Translations under genes and position numbers: made by a program
Source of the DNA: Phycisphaeraceae bacterium
GTDB lineage: Bacteria; Planctomycetota; Phycisphaerae; Phycisphaerales; UBA1924
Length of the DNA stretch: 64,000 bases
Assembly: GCA_020639195.1 (NCBI GenBank)
Contig: JACKHB010000003.1
Location: forward strand, 248,001-312,000
Direction of reading: 5' to 3'
Shown: positions 13,717 through 23,626 of the stretch, piece by piece
Numbering within the stretch: the first letter of the stretch is position 1
How the letters are laid out: each line of letters opens with the position of its first letter
Notes under the pieces: model-generated
What the model saw: the letters and a program-made list of their open reading frames with translations, nothing else
Told to the model about the DNA's origin: nothing
The model's database searches: none

Positions 13717-16415
13717 CTAGTCGAGGCCGATCGCGCTGCCGATCGCCGGGCCGAACTTGACGATCAGGCCGGCGAACACCACGGACACGATCGAGATCAG
13801 CTTGATCAGGATGGTTCAGTTGACGGGCCGGAGGTGTCCTTGAACGGAGGCCGACGGTGTCGCCCACGACGGTCGCCTGTGGTCGTCCGAGCCCTTGCCG
13901 TAGACGTACTGAGCCCTTGGCGTCGCGGATCGCGTCCTGCGCCAGATCGCACGCGTGTCAGCCCGGGCAGCAATTTGTACGCACCCGGCGTTGTTGACCA
14001 TGTCGTCGGCGTGGTGATCCGGCCGTAGGACTCCCAGCAACTTTGGCGTTGTCCCACGCGCCGCCGAAAGCGGGCTGCGAAGATCGCCGCCGGCAGTTTT
14101 CCGGGAGGTCAGCCTGCCCGCGAGCAGGCCCAGCGATGCCCGGCATCGCTCAGCAGCAGGCCCACCGCGATGGGCACGGTGATCGCCAGCAGCGACGATG
14201 ACCCATCCGCTGCGCTCCGGCGAGTCGATCGACACGCAGTTCGCATAGTCCGGGTACTACTTGCCTCGAACTCATACTTCGCCAGCCATACGCCGGATCG
14301 GCGATCTGCTCTCGCTCATGGCCCGCTGCGGAACGCTCGCGTATCTTTGCCGAATCGCCGGCGGCACCGCGCATCATGGCGTACGTCGCGCGTCCGACCG
14401 CGTTCATCGCCAGCGCGCAGAAGCAGGAACGCCAACAGCACACTGATGAAGTACGCGCCCAGGAGCTTTGATTGGCCAGCGAGACGTCGTAGAACGCCAG
14501 CACGTCCCTGCAGCGTGCTGTTGCGCGTCGAGATGATCTGGTTGTAGTCGTAAGCATCGCCTGCGGAGGCGCGAAGATCCTGCCGCCAGGTGCGGATCGG
14601 TCGCGTCCACCGCCGCCCGGAACACCTGGAAAGTGCGGAAATGTACGCAGGGCATCGCGGACATCTGCGATTGGTCCACGGCCATGCTGCTGTCCAATTG
14701 TTGCCGTTGTCCGGGCCCGTCCTGATGCACAGCGCAAACTTGCCGTGCTCCTCAGACCGCGTGAGCCCCTCGGAAGGTGCGTACGACGCCCTGGCGATAC
14801 GTCTATTTCTGCGTCGATCTGGTCTGGTCGACGCCCGTACGTGCTGCGGAACAAGCTGCCAGCTGCCGCTGGGAGCTGATCGCAAGCCCCTTGCCTGTCG
14901 CTGCGGTCGTGTTGCCCAGCGAGTTTGAGCGCCGGTCTGCTCTGGCGGACGGGGGGGCTGGCTGGTCATCTCGGCGTTGCTGCCGCTTCGGCGTTGTCGG
15001 CGATCGGGCCCAGGCGTCGGTCAGTGAGGGCGATTCAGCGTGCTGAGCATGCCCACCGCGGTGATCCCCACGCCGCAAGAAAGCCCCATCAGGAGTTCGT
15101 TGCCGCCGCAATGAACGCTGCGAGGATAAGTGACGACGACGGTGACTGGCGACGCCCAGGTTGATTTCGCGCTCGGCGATACCAGCGATGATGACTGTGG
15201 TCATTCCCGTCAGCCTGCTCGGCGATCCGCTGCGTGGGCTTTGTGTTCGTACGAGGTGTAGTACTGGTCGCACAAGCGATCACCAGGCCGGCGCCCAGAC
15301 CTGACACGATCGAGAGCCCCAGGCTCCCCACCACCGGAACGGCAGATTCCAGCCGTCGGTGGGCGAGCCGATCAGCACGTACAGCAGGCCGAACGCCGCG
15401 AGCACGATCAGGCCTGACGCCACGCACACGCCCCTTTGTGCAGGCTCCCTTGAGCAGCGCGCGAAGCTGGCCTCCTTCGCCCTAATCGGTGAAGATGCCC
15501 GCGATCGAGCATGGATGCTCCACGCTGCCAGCACCAGAGGCGCCGCCGCCAGCAGCATCGCCAGCGTCACGTCAGCGGGTTCACGCTGCGTCCTTGATCG
15601 TGAACGTGCCGCGGCGGCCCCAGCCGCCATCGTTGCCAGGATCGAGCCGTACTGACGACTCGTAGAGGTCCGCGCCCATGCCTGCCACGCCGCCGACGTT
15701 GTCGCCCACGTTATCGGCGATCGTCGCCGGGTTGCGGGCGTCGTCCCTGGGAATGCCTGGCCTGACCTGCTGGACGAGGTCCGCGCTGACGCCGGTCAGC
15801 CTCGGTGTAGATGCTGCCGCCTACGCGGGCGAACAACATGCCTGCGTGTCGCGCCCATGCCGCCGAAGCCTCGCTACGATCGTCGTGAGATCTCACGTCC
15901 GCGTCCATCGCGTTGAAGATGAAGAACCACGCCGACGCGTCCAGCAAGCCGCAAAGCCCATCACGTTCAGGCCTCCATGACCGCCCTGGATCGAATGCGA
16001 CGGTCAGGGTCTCATTGAGGCTCTGCTTGGCGGCGGCCGCCGTCCGCGCGCTCGCGTTGGTCGCCATCCGCATGCCGAACCAGCCGCACAACCCCGACAG
16101 GAAGCCGGCGATCGGCACGCCCATCATCGACTGCCACGGCTGGAGCTTCATTGCCGTGAGCAGCCCCAGGAACACCACCAGCGCCACGAACACCCCGCCC
16201 ACCACCTTGTACTGGCGGGTCAGGTAGGCCATCGCGCCCTCTCGAACCGCCCCGGCGATGCGGATCATCTCCTCGTCGCCCTCGCTCTTCTTGAGCACCG
16301 ACGACGCGAAGACCCGGGCCATCAGGAGCGCTGCGATGCCGCCCACGGGCGCCACGAAGTACGCCGGCGGGATGGCATCGATCGTTGCGAGAACCGGGCC
16401 GGCCGCGGTGAGCAT
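13717..16415 (-). pseudogene. hppA: Membrane H+-translocating pyrophosphatase, disrupted by many frame changes
   Basis: The N-terminus (PAYFVAPVGGIAALLMARVF..., then MIRIAGAVREGAMAYLTRQYKVV) and about 140 residues read cleanly. After about 16,000 the frame changes repeatedly. Diagnostic pieces in different frames include the catalytic loop DNVGDNVGGVAGMGADLYES (about 15660-15725), NSLGNTTAATGKG (about 14900), YGKGSD and the end KLISIVSVVFAGLIVKFGP before TAG. The enzyme couples pyrophosphate hydrolysis to proton or sodium pumping. Total length (about 900 codon equivalents) is close to an intact gene, so single-base indels rather than large deletions break it. Either this stretch was poorly sequenced or the gene is freshly dead; I favour sequence error. 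Confidence 0.85.
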
Positions 16416-16576
16416 GGCTTTCGCCTCCCCAGAGCAGTGTTCAAGAGCAAAGTTCGGTTCAGAATCGGCACTCGCCCGCCCATGGCAACAGGCGCGGGGG
16501 CGCGGCGAGGGCCGACAGGATAGCCCCCAGATCGCCGGCCGTGACCCCTTCGGCCCGATTTCCGGGCCCAACGGAG

Positions 16577-16604
16577 ACGCCCGCCCCACGAGCGGGACGG
16601 GCGT
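16577..16604 (-). terminator. Terminator hairpin downstream of rpsU
   Basis: ACGCCCG and CGGGCGT extended by CCC/GGG and a T-G pair give an 11-bp stem with a 6-nt loop, 25 nt beyond the rpsU stop. No clear T-run follows. Confidence 0.6.
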
Positions 16605-16628
16605 GAAGAGTGGACGCGGTTTCGGCTC

Positions 16629-16856
16629 CTAGCGCGGCGGCCCGCTGGGCCGGGTCGGACGCGAGGGCCCGGAGGCCTCGCGGATGCGGCGGTTCGTGGC
16701 CTTGCGCAGATCCCGGCGACGACGCTCCGAAGGCTTCTCGAAGAACTCCTTGCGTCGGATGTCCTTTGTCAGGCCTTCTTTCTCGCACAGCTTCTTGAAG
16801 CGCCGCATCATCTGCTCGACGCTCTCGCCGCCGCGGGACTTGATTCGAATCGCCAT
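16629..16856 (-). CDS. rpsU: Ribosomal protein bS21
   Basis: A 75-residue basic protein starting MAIRIKSRGGESVEQMMRRF, then KKLCEKEGLTKDIRRKEFFEKPSERRRRD, the standard bS21 layout. The Arg/Pro-rich C-terminal extension is modest. The ATG chosen follows GAGGAAGCGA, and a sigma70-like promoter lies about 45 bp upstream. bS21 sits near the 16S 3' end on the 30S platform and aids initiation. The gene is monocistronic with its own terminator. Confidence 0.95.
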   Translation of the reverse strand: MAIRIKSRGGESVEQMMRRFKKLCEKEGLTKDIRRKEFFEKPSERRRRDLRKATNRRIREASGPSRPTRPSGPPR

Positions 16857-16900
16857 TCGCTTCCTCGCAAAGACCGGGGCGCCCTGCCGCCGGGACCGCA

Positions 16901-16929
16901 AGTAAAGGCCTCCCCATCGAGGGGATCAA
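16901..16929 (-). promoter_or_regulatory. Probable rpsU promoter
   Basis: On the minus strand TTGATC and TTTACT are separated by 17 nt, giving a transcription start about 35-40 nt before the ATG. Coordinates are within 1 nt. Confidence 0.5.
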
Positions 16930-16951
16930 GCGGATGGATCGATGGGGCCGC

Positions 16952-17689
16952 CTACGCCCGGGCCAACTGCCCTCGGGGCGACCGCAGGTCGGCCATGCGC
17001 GCCTGCAGGCTCCGTCCCGGACAGACCGTCGCCCGCAGCTCCTGGTGCGTGTACACCGAGCGAAGAGGCACGCGGAACCGGCTCATCTGGCTCTCGAGAA
17101 ACGACGCCAGCGCCCCGAGGGACTCGGCCGTGGGGCGTTGTTCCTCGAAGTTCCCCAGCAGCATGATGCCGAGATTGCCGGGGTTGTTGTCCTTGACGTG
17201 GGCCCCCTGGAGCGTCACCGGGCGGCATTGGTAGATGCGTCCCGCCGGATCGATCGAGTAGTGGTATCCGATGTCCGCCCATCCCTGCCCGACGTGCGCC
17301 CGACGGATCGACTCAAGGCGACTCATCGCATCCGCCCGCGAAGAGGACGTAAACGCGTTCATCCCGTCATGGTGCACGGTGATGCGCGTCACGCGCCCCA
17401 TCGGATCCGCCAAAGAAGGATTCGGGCCGGCAGATGCCCACGACCGACGGAGGATCACTCCCGACTCGCCGGTGTCAACCTGCTGGCGGCTCTCGCGCCA
17501 GTGATCGAGCGCTTCTCGCCCCGGGGTGGGCTCCAGGGGCCGCGTCGTCGCCGGCTCGCCCGGCAGTGGATCGCCGACCGACCCGTAGGCAGACTGCCGC
17601 TCGCGAGAGGCGCAACCCGCAAAGGCCCCAACCAGCGCCATTCCCCCGATCGCGGCGAAGCAATCACGACGTGACAGATTCTGACTCAC
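16952..17689 (-). CDS. N-acetylmuramoyl-L-alanine amidase / PGRP-like lipoprotein
   Basis: A 245-residue protein. The N-terminus has RR followed by a hydrophobic stretch and a lipobox (AFAGC, Cys26), so it is an envelope lipoprotein, possibly exported by Tat. The amidase_2/PGRP domain spans about 85-230. Zinc ligands are visible as ITVHHDGMN (first His), YTHQELRATVCPG (second His and Cys), and the substrate-side Tyr in GYHYSIDPAGRIYQ. It should cleave the amide bond between MurNAc and the stem peptide. It is divergently oriented to the DUF481-like gene. Confidence 0.87.
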   Translation of the reverse strand: MSQNLSRRDCFAAIGGMALVGAFAGCASRERQSAYGSVGDPLPGEPATTRPLEPTPGREALDHWRESRQQVDTGESGVILRRSWASAGPNPSLADPMGRVTRITVHHDGMNAFTSSSRADAMSRLESIRRAHVGQGWADIGYHYSIDPAGRIYQCRPVTLQGAHVKDNNPGNLGIMLLGNFEEQRPTAESLGALASFLESQMSRFRVPLRSVYTHQELRATVCPGRSLQARMADLRSPRGQLARA

Positions 17690-17833
17690 GCCTTCTCCAT
17701 CGGCTTTGTGCGACCTTGCGGTGCACTTGCCTCGCTCGCCGCCGCTTTCGACAATGGCCGATGGTATCAGACCACGTCTCGGGGCGTCGGCGGCTCGCCG
17801 GGGGTCCGGTCGTCAAAGAGAAGGAGACACCCG

Positions 17834-18778
17834 ATGAACTGCGCTTGTGTGCGCTGTTACAGGTACGCCGCCCTCTTGATCGTCGGCTCGCTCGCGACGG
17901 TCGGTCTCGCGATGCCGTGGGATCTGTCTCCGGCTCCTCGCACCGGTGCTCCCAGCCTCCAGGTTCCGATAACGGCGCCGACGATCTTCGCCAACGCGAC
18001 CGCCGCGACGCTCTCGGTCGAACCGACAGATTCTCCCCCGCCCGAGTCGGACTCGAGCGCCGAGCCCGATCAGGACGCACGGAGCCTCGACCAGGGCGAG
18101 GGATTCCGGTGGCCCAGGTTCCTGACGGGCTGGAAGCGCCGGGTGGAGTTCGGCGCCAATGGGGCCGAGGGCAACGTCTCGAGCAACAGCGTCCGAACCT
18201 CGCTCTTGACCACGCGCAACACGCCCGAGACCGAGACCACCGTTCGCATGCAGTACCTGTTCGCTACCCGAGAAGGGAACACGACGCAGAACCGATTCGA
18301 CGCCTCGATGCGCTACGACAACCTGCTCCCCAAGTCCGACTGGCGCACGTTCCTGACTGCGACGTACGAATCCGATCAGTTCCGCGACTGGGACCACCGC
18401 GTGGGGGCCGGGGGCGGGTTTGGCTACCAGGCGTACAAAGACGAGTCCACGAGCCTGCTGGCGCGCGGCGGCGTCAACCTCTCGCGCGACTTTGGCGGGC
18501 TCGATGAGGACGTGCGCACGCAGGCCATCCTCGGCGTCGATGTGACGCACACCATCTCGCCGCGTCAGAAGCTCACGGCCACGCTCGATGTCTTCCCCGA
18601 CCTGACCTCCGCCGGCGACGTGCGGGCCAACGCGAGGGCGACGTGGGAGTTTCTCATCGACCCCGAATCCCGGCTCAGCCTGCGCCTGGGGGGCGAGGAT
18701 CGGTTCGACACCTCGGCCTCGTCCAAGTCCAAGCGCAACGACCTGACCTACTTCGCGGTGCTCGCCTTCGAGTTCTGA
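17834..18778 (+). CDS. Outer-membrane DUF481-family protein (YdiY-like)
   Basis: A 314-residue protein starting at the ATG after AAGGAGACACCCG. A signal-like hydrophobic segment lies at about 14-32. From about residue 100 the sequence alternates polar and hydrophobic residues as in a beta-barrel: WKRRVEFGANGAEGNVSSNS, TVRMQYLFATREGNTTQNRF and RTFLTATYESDQFRDWDHRV. It ends in Phe (LAFEF), the outer-membrane insertion signal. The same pattern is seen in E. coli YdiY. The N-terminal 60 residues of the mature form are Pro/Asp-rich and likely disordered. Function unknown. Confidence 0.75.
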   Translation: MNCACVRCYRYAALLIVGSLATVGLAMPWDLSPAPRTGAPSLQVPITAPTIFANATAATLSVEPTDSPPPESDSSAEPDQDARSLDQGEGFRWPRFLTGWKRRVEFGANGAEGNVSSNSVRTSLLTTRNTPETETTVRMQYLFATREGNTTQNRFDASMRYDNLLPKSDWRTFLTATYESDQFRDWDHRVGAGGGFGYQAYKDESTSLLARGGVNLSRDFGGLDEDVRTQAILGVDVTHTISPRQKLTATLDVFPDLTSAGDVRANARATWEFLIDPESRLSLRLGGEDRFDTSASSKSKRNDLTYFAVLAFEF

Positions 18779-18811
18779 TCGCCCGCATCCGATCCCGTGT
18801 AGCATGCGCCC

Positions 18812-19864
18812 ATGCCCGTCGGCGTGCGCACGTGCCTCTGGCTTCGGGAGGATCAGGCGTCGCTGGCCAGGCGCCTTGTCGATCTGGCCTCGCTCGAGCC
18901 GGTGCTGGCCGGCTCCCCCCGCCACGCCCGCTCGCGCGCCGTGGCCGATGCGCTGGGCATCCCCGCGGCCGACGACCTCCGCGGTGTGCTCACGAGCGCC
19001 GACGTCGACGCGGTGATCTTGCTCGCCACCGAGGGGCTTGCGATCGATGACGCCGCGTCGGATGTCACGGCGATCGCCGCGGCCCATGCGCGCGGCGTGC
19101 GGCTCGTCTCGCTCGAGCCGGTGCCCGCGTCGGCGCTCGAGTTCGCCTCGAGCGCATGGTCGCGCTGGAGGCAGGCCGCGCTGGGTGCGACTGAGCCCGT
19201 GCAGTTCGTGCCTCGCCTTCGCGTAGGCGAGGCATTCGTGGGCGCGGCGGAAGTGCTCGAGTCGTTCGGCCCGCCGCGGACGCTGTCGATCGAAGCGATG
19301 GCCCCGCCCCAGGCCGGCTCGCTGGGCGCACGCCTCTTTTCCTCGCTGGACCTCGCGCTGGGCGCAATGGGCGAGCCCGAGACGATTGACGCGTCGTACG
19401 CGCCCGCGCAGCGCGCCGGCTCGCTGGTGCCCCAGGCCGGAGACTCGCTGCGCGATCTTGAGGGCGAGATGCTCGCCCTGTTGCGCTACGAGGACGGCCG
19501 GCACGCCTCGATCATCGCGAGCAACGTCGCGGGGGGCTGGCGACGGCGCGTCACCATGCTCGGCGCGGAGGGCCGGATTGATCTGGACGATCGACACTGG
19601 GTCTGGACCAACGCATCGGGCCAGGCAGTTGACGGCGGAGGACGCCGCGATGCCTCCGACGGAGTCGAACGAAACGAGAATGGCGAGGCGCTCGCCGCCG
19701 AGGCGATCACCGACCATCTGAGGCGCGTGTTCCGGCGAGACCCCGGCGAATCACCCATCGACCTCTCCACGCTGCTCGCCACCGCGCAGGCCGCCCTGCT
19801 GAGCGCCCGCACCGGCCAGCCCGAGCGTCCGGCCACGATCCGTCGCATGACCGCGGCGGGCTAG
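18812..19864 (+). CDS. Gfo/Idh/MocA-like oxidoreductase-related protein
   Basis: A 350-residue protein with the order of a Gfo/Idh/MocA enzyme: ADALGIPAADDLRGVLTSADVDAVILLA near residues 48-75, then VRLVSLEPVPAS where relatives have the EKP motif. The late part is WRRRVTMLGAEGRIDLDD. The N-terminal GxGxxG dinucleotide motif is absent and the motif Lys is replaced (EPVP instead of EKP). NAD(P) binding or catalysis may therefore be lost or altered. A TAGCAT box ends 6 nt before the ATG and no Shine-Dalgarno is visible. Substrate unknown; sugar-related chemistry is typical of the family. Confidence 0.65.
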   Translation: MPVGVRTCLWLREDQASLARRLVDLASLEPVLAGSPRHARSRAVADALGIPAADDLRGVLTSADVDAVILLATEGLAIDDAASDVTAIAAAHARGVRLVSLEPVPASALEFASSAWSRWRQAALGATEPVQFVPRLRVGEAFVGAAEVLESFGPPRTLSIEAMAPPQAGSLGARLFSSLDLALGAMGEPETIDASYAPAQRAGSLVPQAGDSLRDLEGEMLALLRYEDGRHASIIASNVAGGWRRRVTMLGAEGRIDLDDRHWVWTNASGQAVDGGGRRDASDGVERNENGEALAAEAITDHLRRVFRRDPGESPIDLSTLLATAQAALLSARTGQPERPATIRRMTAAG

Positions 19865-19905
19865 CCCCTTCGTCGCTCCGTCGCTTCGCCGCTAGCCTGT
19901 TGCCC

Positions 19906-22059
19906 ATGTGCGGCATCGCCGGCATCCAGCGAACGCACGACCCGCGCCAGGGCCTGCCCAGCCACGTTGAGTCCATTCCCGAGGCGTGGCTTGACATCCT
20001 CGATGAGTCGATCAAGCACCGAGGCCCGGATGGACGGGGCCGCTTCCGCCAGCGCGTCGCCCGGCCCGATGGGACCGTCATCGACGTTGCGCTCGTGCAC
20101 CGCCGCCTGGCGATCATCGATCTCTCCGCCGCCGCGGCCCAGCCGATGGTGATTGGAGCCCAGACACACAGCGCCGGGAGCGGTTCACCCGCCAGGGCTT
20201 CAGCGTCTGACCCGTCTCTTCCCGATCTCACCCTCGGCCCCCTGATCGCCCGCGAGGACGCTTCCTACCAGCCCATCCGCGCTCACGTCTGCCCGCGCTG
20301 CCGCGAACTCGGCCAGGGCACGCTTGCGGTCGTCTTCAACGGCTGCATCTACAACCACCGCGACCTGCGGAAGCAGTTGCAGGCCTCGGGCCACGAGTTC
20401 TTCACGGACCACAGCGACACCGAGGTGCTGCTGCACGGCTGGAGTGAATGGCGCAACGGGCTCACCGGCCGAATCGAAGGGATGTTCGGGCTCGCAATGT
20501 GGGACGCGTCCGAGGGGGATGTGCACCTCGCACGCGACCTCTTCGGAGAGAAGCCGGTCTACGTTGCCACGCTTGACGGCGAAAGCACGGCGTTCGCAAG
20601 CTCGGCCGCTCCGCTCATTCGCCTGCGAGAGGCGGGGTTTGGCCGCGTCGCGCTCTCCGCGGAGCCGTTGGTGGAGTGGATCGCCTTCGGATATGCGCCA
20701 TCCGCCACGCCGGTGCTGGGGATCCGTCAGCTCGACTCGGGAGAACAGGTCAGTTCCAACGGAGGGTGCGCCCGACTGTGCGCAACATCTCTGGACGCTC
20801 GAACACGCACTCGGCGATTCACCCACGAGTTTGCGCCTCTCGATGGGGGGCTCTCGCGCATGACTGGCGTGATCGAGCAGGCGATCGAGGCCGCTGTCGG
20901 CAAGCGGCTGGAATCCGATGTACCCCTTGCCTGCTTTCTCTCCGGAGGGCTCGACTCCTCGCTGGTTGCGAGGGCGGCCATGAGGCGGGCTGGCGCACTG
21001 ACGACGCTGTGCGTCCGCATGCCCGACGAGGCGTACGACGAGTCCGCATACGCCCGACGCATCGCTGGCATACTCGGTTCGGATCATCACGAGATCGAGA
21101 CAAGCCCCAATCCCGCTGAGGACCTCGTGGGCCTGATCGACGAACTCGGGCTGCCGCTCGGCGACAGCTCGTTGCTGCCCACTCATTGGGTCAGCAGGGC
21201 CGCGGCCGAGAGAGTCGGAGTTGCAGTCGGCGGCGATGGCGGCGATGAGCTCTTCCTCGGTTACGAGCGGTATTCCGTCGCGGGTGATCTCTTGCCCGTC
21301 CGGGCTGTCGCGCTGCTCACGCTCGGGCTCTCACCCCACCTCTTCGCCCGGCGCAATCCCAAGTCAGCGTCAGACAAGGTGGCCCGCTTGCTCACCGCGG
21401 CCAAACAGCGATCCTACCGCTCCCTGCTCGCAATCCACCAACACCCTGACCTCCGCCGACTGCTCGGACGCGCTTCGCGCACGTGTCGTTGGGATGACAG
21501 GGCCAACAACGTGCGCCTCGCCCAGCGCTACGACCTCGACCGACACCTCCCGGGCGACTTGCTCCGCAAGGTCGATACCGCGAGCATGTCCTGTGCACTC
21601 GAAGTGCGGAGCCCCATGCTGGATCGAGACATCGCCGAACTCACTCTCCGCATGAGTTCCGAGCGCCTCCGTAGCGGACGGCTCAACGCCGTGGTCTCGC
21701 ACGCCCAGCGCAAGGGCCTCCTCCGCCAGGTCGCGCGCAAGTACTTCCCCGCCGACATCGTGGATCGGCCCAAGCAGGGCTTTGCCATCCCCATCGGCGA
21801 ATGGTTCCGCACCGACCATGGCGGCATGCGCCAACTGCTCTACGACCACCTCGAATCCGTCGACCCCTTCCCGGGACTGGCCGATGCGGGCGTCACCCTC
21901 AACATGGGCTTCATCCGCCGCATGCTCAGGGAGCACGACGCCGCCGGCGAGCGCTCCATCAACCCCTGGCACGGGCGCGACCACTCCCAGCGCCTCTACA
22001 TGCTGCTGGTAATGAGCATCTGGAGCAAGTGGCTCGCGAGCCTGCGGCAACTCGTGTAG
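19906..22059 (+). CDS. asnB: Asparagine synthetase (glutamine-hydrolysing)
   Basis: A 717-residue protein. The ATG is fixed by MCGIAG, because the class II amidotransferase nucleophile is Cys2. The glutaminase domain covers about 1-270 and the synthetase domain 300-700, with PP-loop motif CFLSGGLDSS and DEAYDESAYARRIA. It amidates aspartate or a related acid with glutamine and ATP. Two oddities: residues about 85-135 are an insertion containing CPRC between the usual QPM and VVFNG motifs, and NGEIYN reads NGCIYN. Such variants also occur in AsnB homologs of surface-polysaccharide loci, so a non-asparagine substrate is possible. A TAGCCT box lies 7 nt before the start. Confidence 0.85.
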   Translation: MCGIAGIQRTHDPRQGLPSHVESIPEAWLDILDESIKHRGPDGRGRFRQRVARPDGTVIDVALVHRRLAIIDLSAAAAQPMVIGAQTHSAGSGSPARASASDPSLPDLTLGPLIAREDASYQPIRAHVCPRCRELGQGTLAVVFNGCIYNHRDLRKQLQASGHEFFTDHSDTEVLLHGWSEWRNGLTGRIEGMFGLAMWDASEGDVHLARDLFGEKPVYVATLDGESTAFASSAAPLIRLREAGFGRVALSAEPLVEWIAFGYAPSATPVLGIRQLDSGEQVSSNGGCARLCATSLDARTRTRRFTHEFAPLDGGLSRMTGVIEQAIEAAVGKRLESDVPLACFLSGGLDSSLVARAAMRRAGALTTLCVRMPDEAYDESAYARRIAGILGSDHHEIETSPNPAEDLVGLIDELGLPLGDSSLLPTHWVSRAAAERVGVAVGGDGGDELFLGYERYSVAGDLLPVRAVALLTLGLSPHLFARRNPKSASDKVARLLTAAKQRSYRSLLAIHQHPDLRRLLGRASRTCRWDDRANNVRLAQRYDLDRHLPGDLLRKVDTASMSCALEVRSPMLDRDIAELTLRMSSERLRSGRLNAVVSHAQRKGLLRQVARKYFPADIVDRPKQGFAIPIGEWFRTDHGGMRQLLYDHLESVDPFPGLADAGVTLNMGFIRRMLREHDAAGERSINPWHGRDHSQRLYMLLVMSIWSKWLASLRQLV

Positions 22060-22065
22060 ATGCGC

Positions 22066-23091
22066 TCAGCCGCCGACCACCGTCTCCACCCACGTCCCAT
22101 CCCCGCCGATCCGCACGCCGCACGCCGCGGGAATCACGCACACCCCGCCCCGCGCCAGCCGCACCACCTCGCCCCCGCCCTCGAACTCGATCTCGCCCTC
22201 CACGCACGCCGCGATGCGGCACGCCCCCGCCGCGCTCGCGCCTCCGCCCATTCGCCAGCGCATCGTGAAGAACGGTGTGGCGCACAGGAGATCGCCGTCG
22301 GCGCGCCCCACACTCGCACGCGGGGGCTCGCTCCCAAACTCGATGCATGCCATCGCCTCATCGATGTGCAGCTCCCGCCGCGCCCGCCCGTATTCCCTCA
22401 CCCAGTCGTACACCCGAAAGGTCGTGTCGCTGGGCGTTTGCACCTCCAGGACCAGCACCCCGGCGCCCAGCGCGTGGATCGTGCCGCTGGGCAGCAGGTG
22501 ACACGCTCCCGGAATCGCCGGCTCACTGGCCAGCAGCGCGGGCACACGCTCCCCTCCGCGCGCCGGCTCCTCGCGCCGCGCGGACACCTTATCACCCACC
22601 GACCCCGCTCGCACCGCCCGTTCGAACCGCTCGCGGGTCACGCCCTCTTTCAGACCCTTGTAGATCTTGCCGCCGGCCTCGGCCTCCATCACCACCCACG
22701 CCTCGGTCTTCAGGTGCGCCCCCGCGTGCGCCCGTGCATACGCCTCCGAAGGATGCACCTGCACGCTCAGGTGCTCGCGCGCGTCGAGAAACTTGACCAG
22801 CAGGGGGAAGCCACCCTCCGCGCTCGGGCGAGCGCCGCCCAGCAGCCCCGCGCCCCACGCCTCCATGGCCTCGTGCAGCGTCCGTCCGCGCATCGAGCCG
22901 TTGGCGATCACCGACCTCGCCGCCTCACCCCCGCCCCCGCCGATGCTCGTCGTCTCGAGGTCCGCCACCTCCCACGATTCGCCCACCATCGCCCCGGGGC
23001 GCACCGACTTCCCCAGGCCCGCAAGCCGGATTCCGCCCCACACCTTTTCTTTCAGGATCGGCTCAAAGACCAGCGGATACGCCACGGTCAC
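22066..23091 (-). CDS. manA: Class I mannose-6-phosphate isomerase-like protein
   Basis: A 341-residue cupin enzyme beginning PLVFEPILKEKVWGG. Zinc ligands are visible in VQVHPSEAYA (His), KTEAWVVMEAEAG (Glu) and LLPSGTIHALG (His). Size and layout match the shorter bacterial ManA type. It should interconvert fructose-6-phosphate and mannose-6-phosphate, feeding GDP-mannose and glycan synthesis. Its ATG overlaps the stop of the upstream fabZ-like gene by 4 nt, so the two are co-translated. It ends 6 nt from the convergent asparagine synthetase. Confidence 0.88.
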   Translation of the reverse strand: MTVAYPLVFEPILKEKVWGGIRLAGLGKSVRPGAMVGESWEVADLETTSIGGGGGEAARSVIANGSMRGRTLHEAMEAWGAGLLGGARPSAEGGFPLLVKFLDAREHLSVQVHPSEAYARAHAGAHLKTEAWVVMEAEAGGKIYKGLKEGVTRERFERAVRAGSVGDKVSARREEPARGGERVPALLASEPAIPGACHLLPSGTIHALGAGVLVLEVQTPSDTTFRVYDWVREYGRARRELHIDEAMACIEFGSEPPRASVGRADGDLLCATPFFTMRWRMGGGASAAGACRIAACVEGEIEFEGGGEVVRLARGGVCVIPAACGVRIGGDGTWVETVVGG

Positions 23092-23618
23092 GAGCCGTTG
23101 GGCGGACCCAGCGACATCCCGTGGATCTGCGCCTCAAACACCACGCGATCGCCCACGATCCCCTGCGTGTCACAGATGAAGTGCCGCCGACCGAACTTCA
23201 CGTCGCGGCACAGGATGTACAGGTCATCCCCCGGCGCCGCCATCGACCGGAAGGCCGCCCGCTCGATCCGCAGGAACGCCGCGATCGTCACTTCCTTCTT
23301 CCGCGAGTTGAACAGGTAGCACGCCAACTGCGCCGCCGTCTCCACCTGCATCACGCCGGGATAGAGCGGCTTGCCCGGGAAGTGCCCGGGCACCCAGAAC
23401 TCGTCGTCGCGGATGTGCTTGATCCCAATCCCGCGAGACTTGTCGGCGTTCTCCCACACGATGGCATCGAGCAGCGCCATCTCCCCGCGATGCGGGTTGT
23501 ACTTCGCGATCGCATCACGATCGCGCATCTTCGCCGACAGGTCGATGCCCGCGAGGTCGAAGAGCAGCCCGTTCGTTGCCGGGTTCACCGTTTCGGTCTG
23601 CGACGATGCCGACGACAT
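23088..23618 (-). CDS. fabZ: 3-hydroxyacyl-ACP dehydratase, FabZ-like
   Basis: A 176-residue hot-dog-fold protein. The family signature is clear: FWVPGHFPGKPLYPGVMQVE with catalytic His in GHFPG and Glu in QVETAAQ. It is longer than E. coli FabZ (151) because of about 20 extra N-terminal residues. It should dehydrate beta-hydroxyacyl-ACP in fatty-acid or lipid A synthesis. It is the first gene of a coupled pair with manA. The upstream small helical-protein gene ends 9 nt before the end of this one's neighbourhood on the same strand, so a longer transcript is likely. Confidence 0.88.
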   Translation of the reverse strand: MSSASSQTETVNPATNGLLFDLAGIDLSAKMRDRDAIAKYNPHRGEMALLDAIVWENADKSRGIGIKHIRDDEFWVPGHFPGKPLYPGVMQVETAAQLACYLFNSRKKEVTIAAFLRIERAAFRSMAAPGDDLYILCRDVKFGRRHFICDTQGIVGDRVVFEAQIHGMSLGPPNGS

Positions 23619-23626
23619 GAGAGCCC

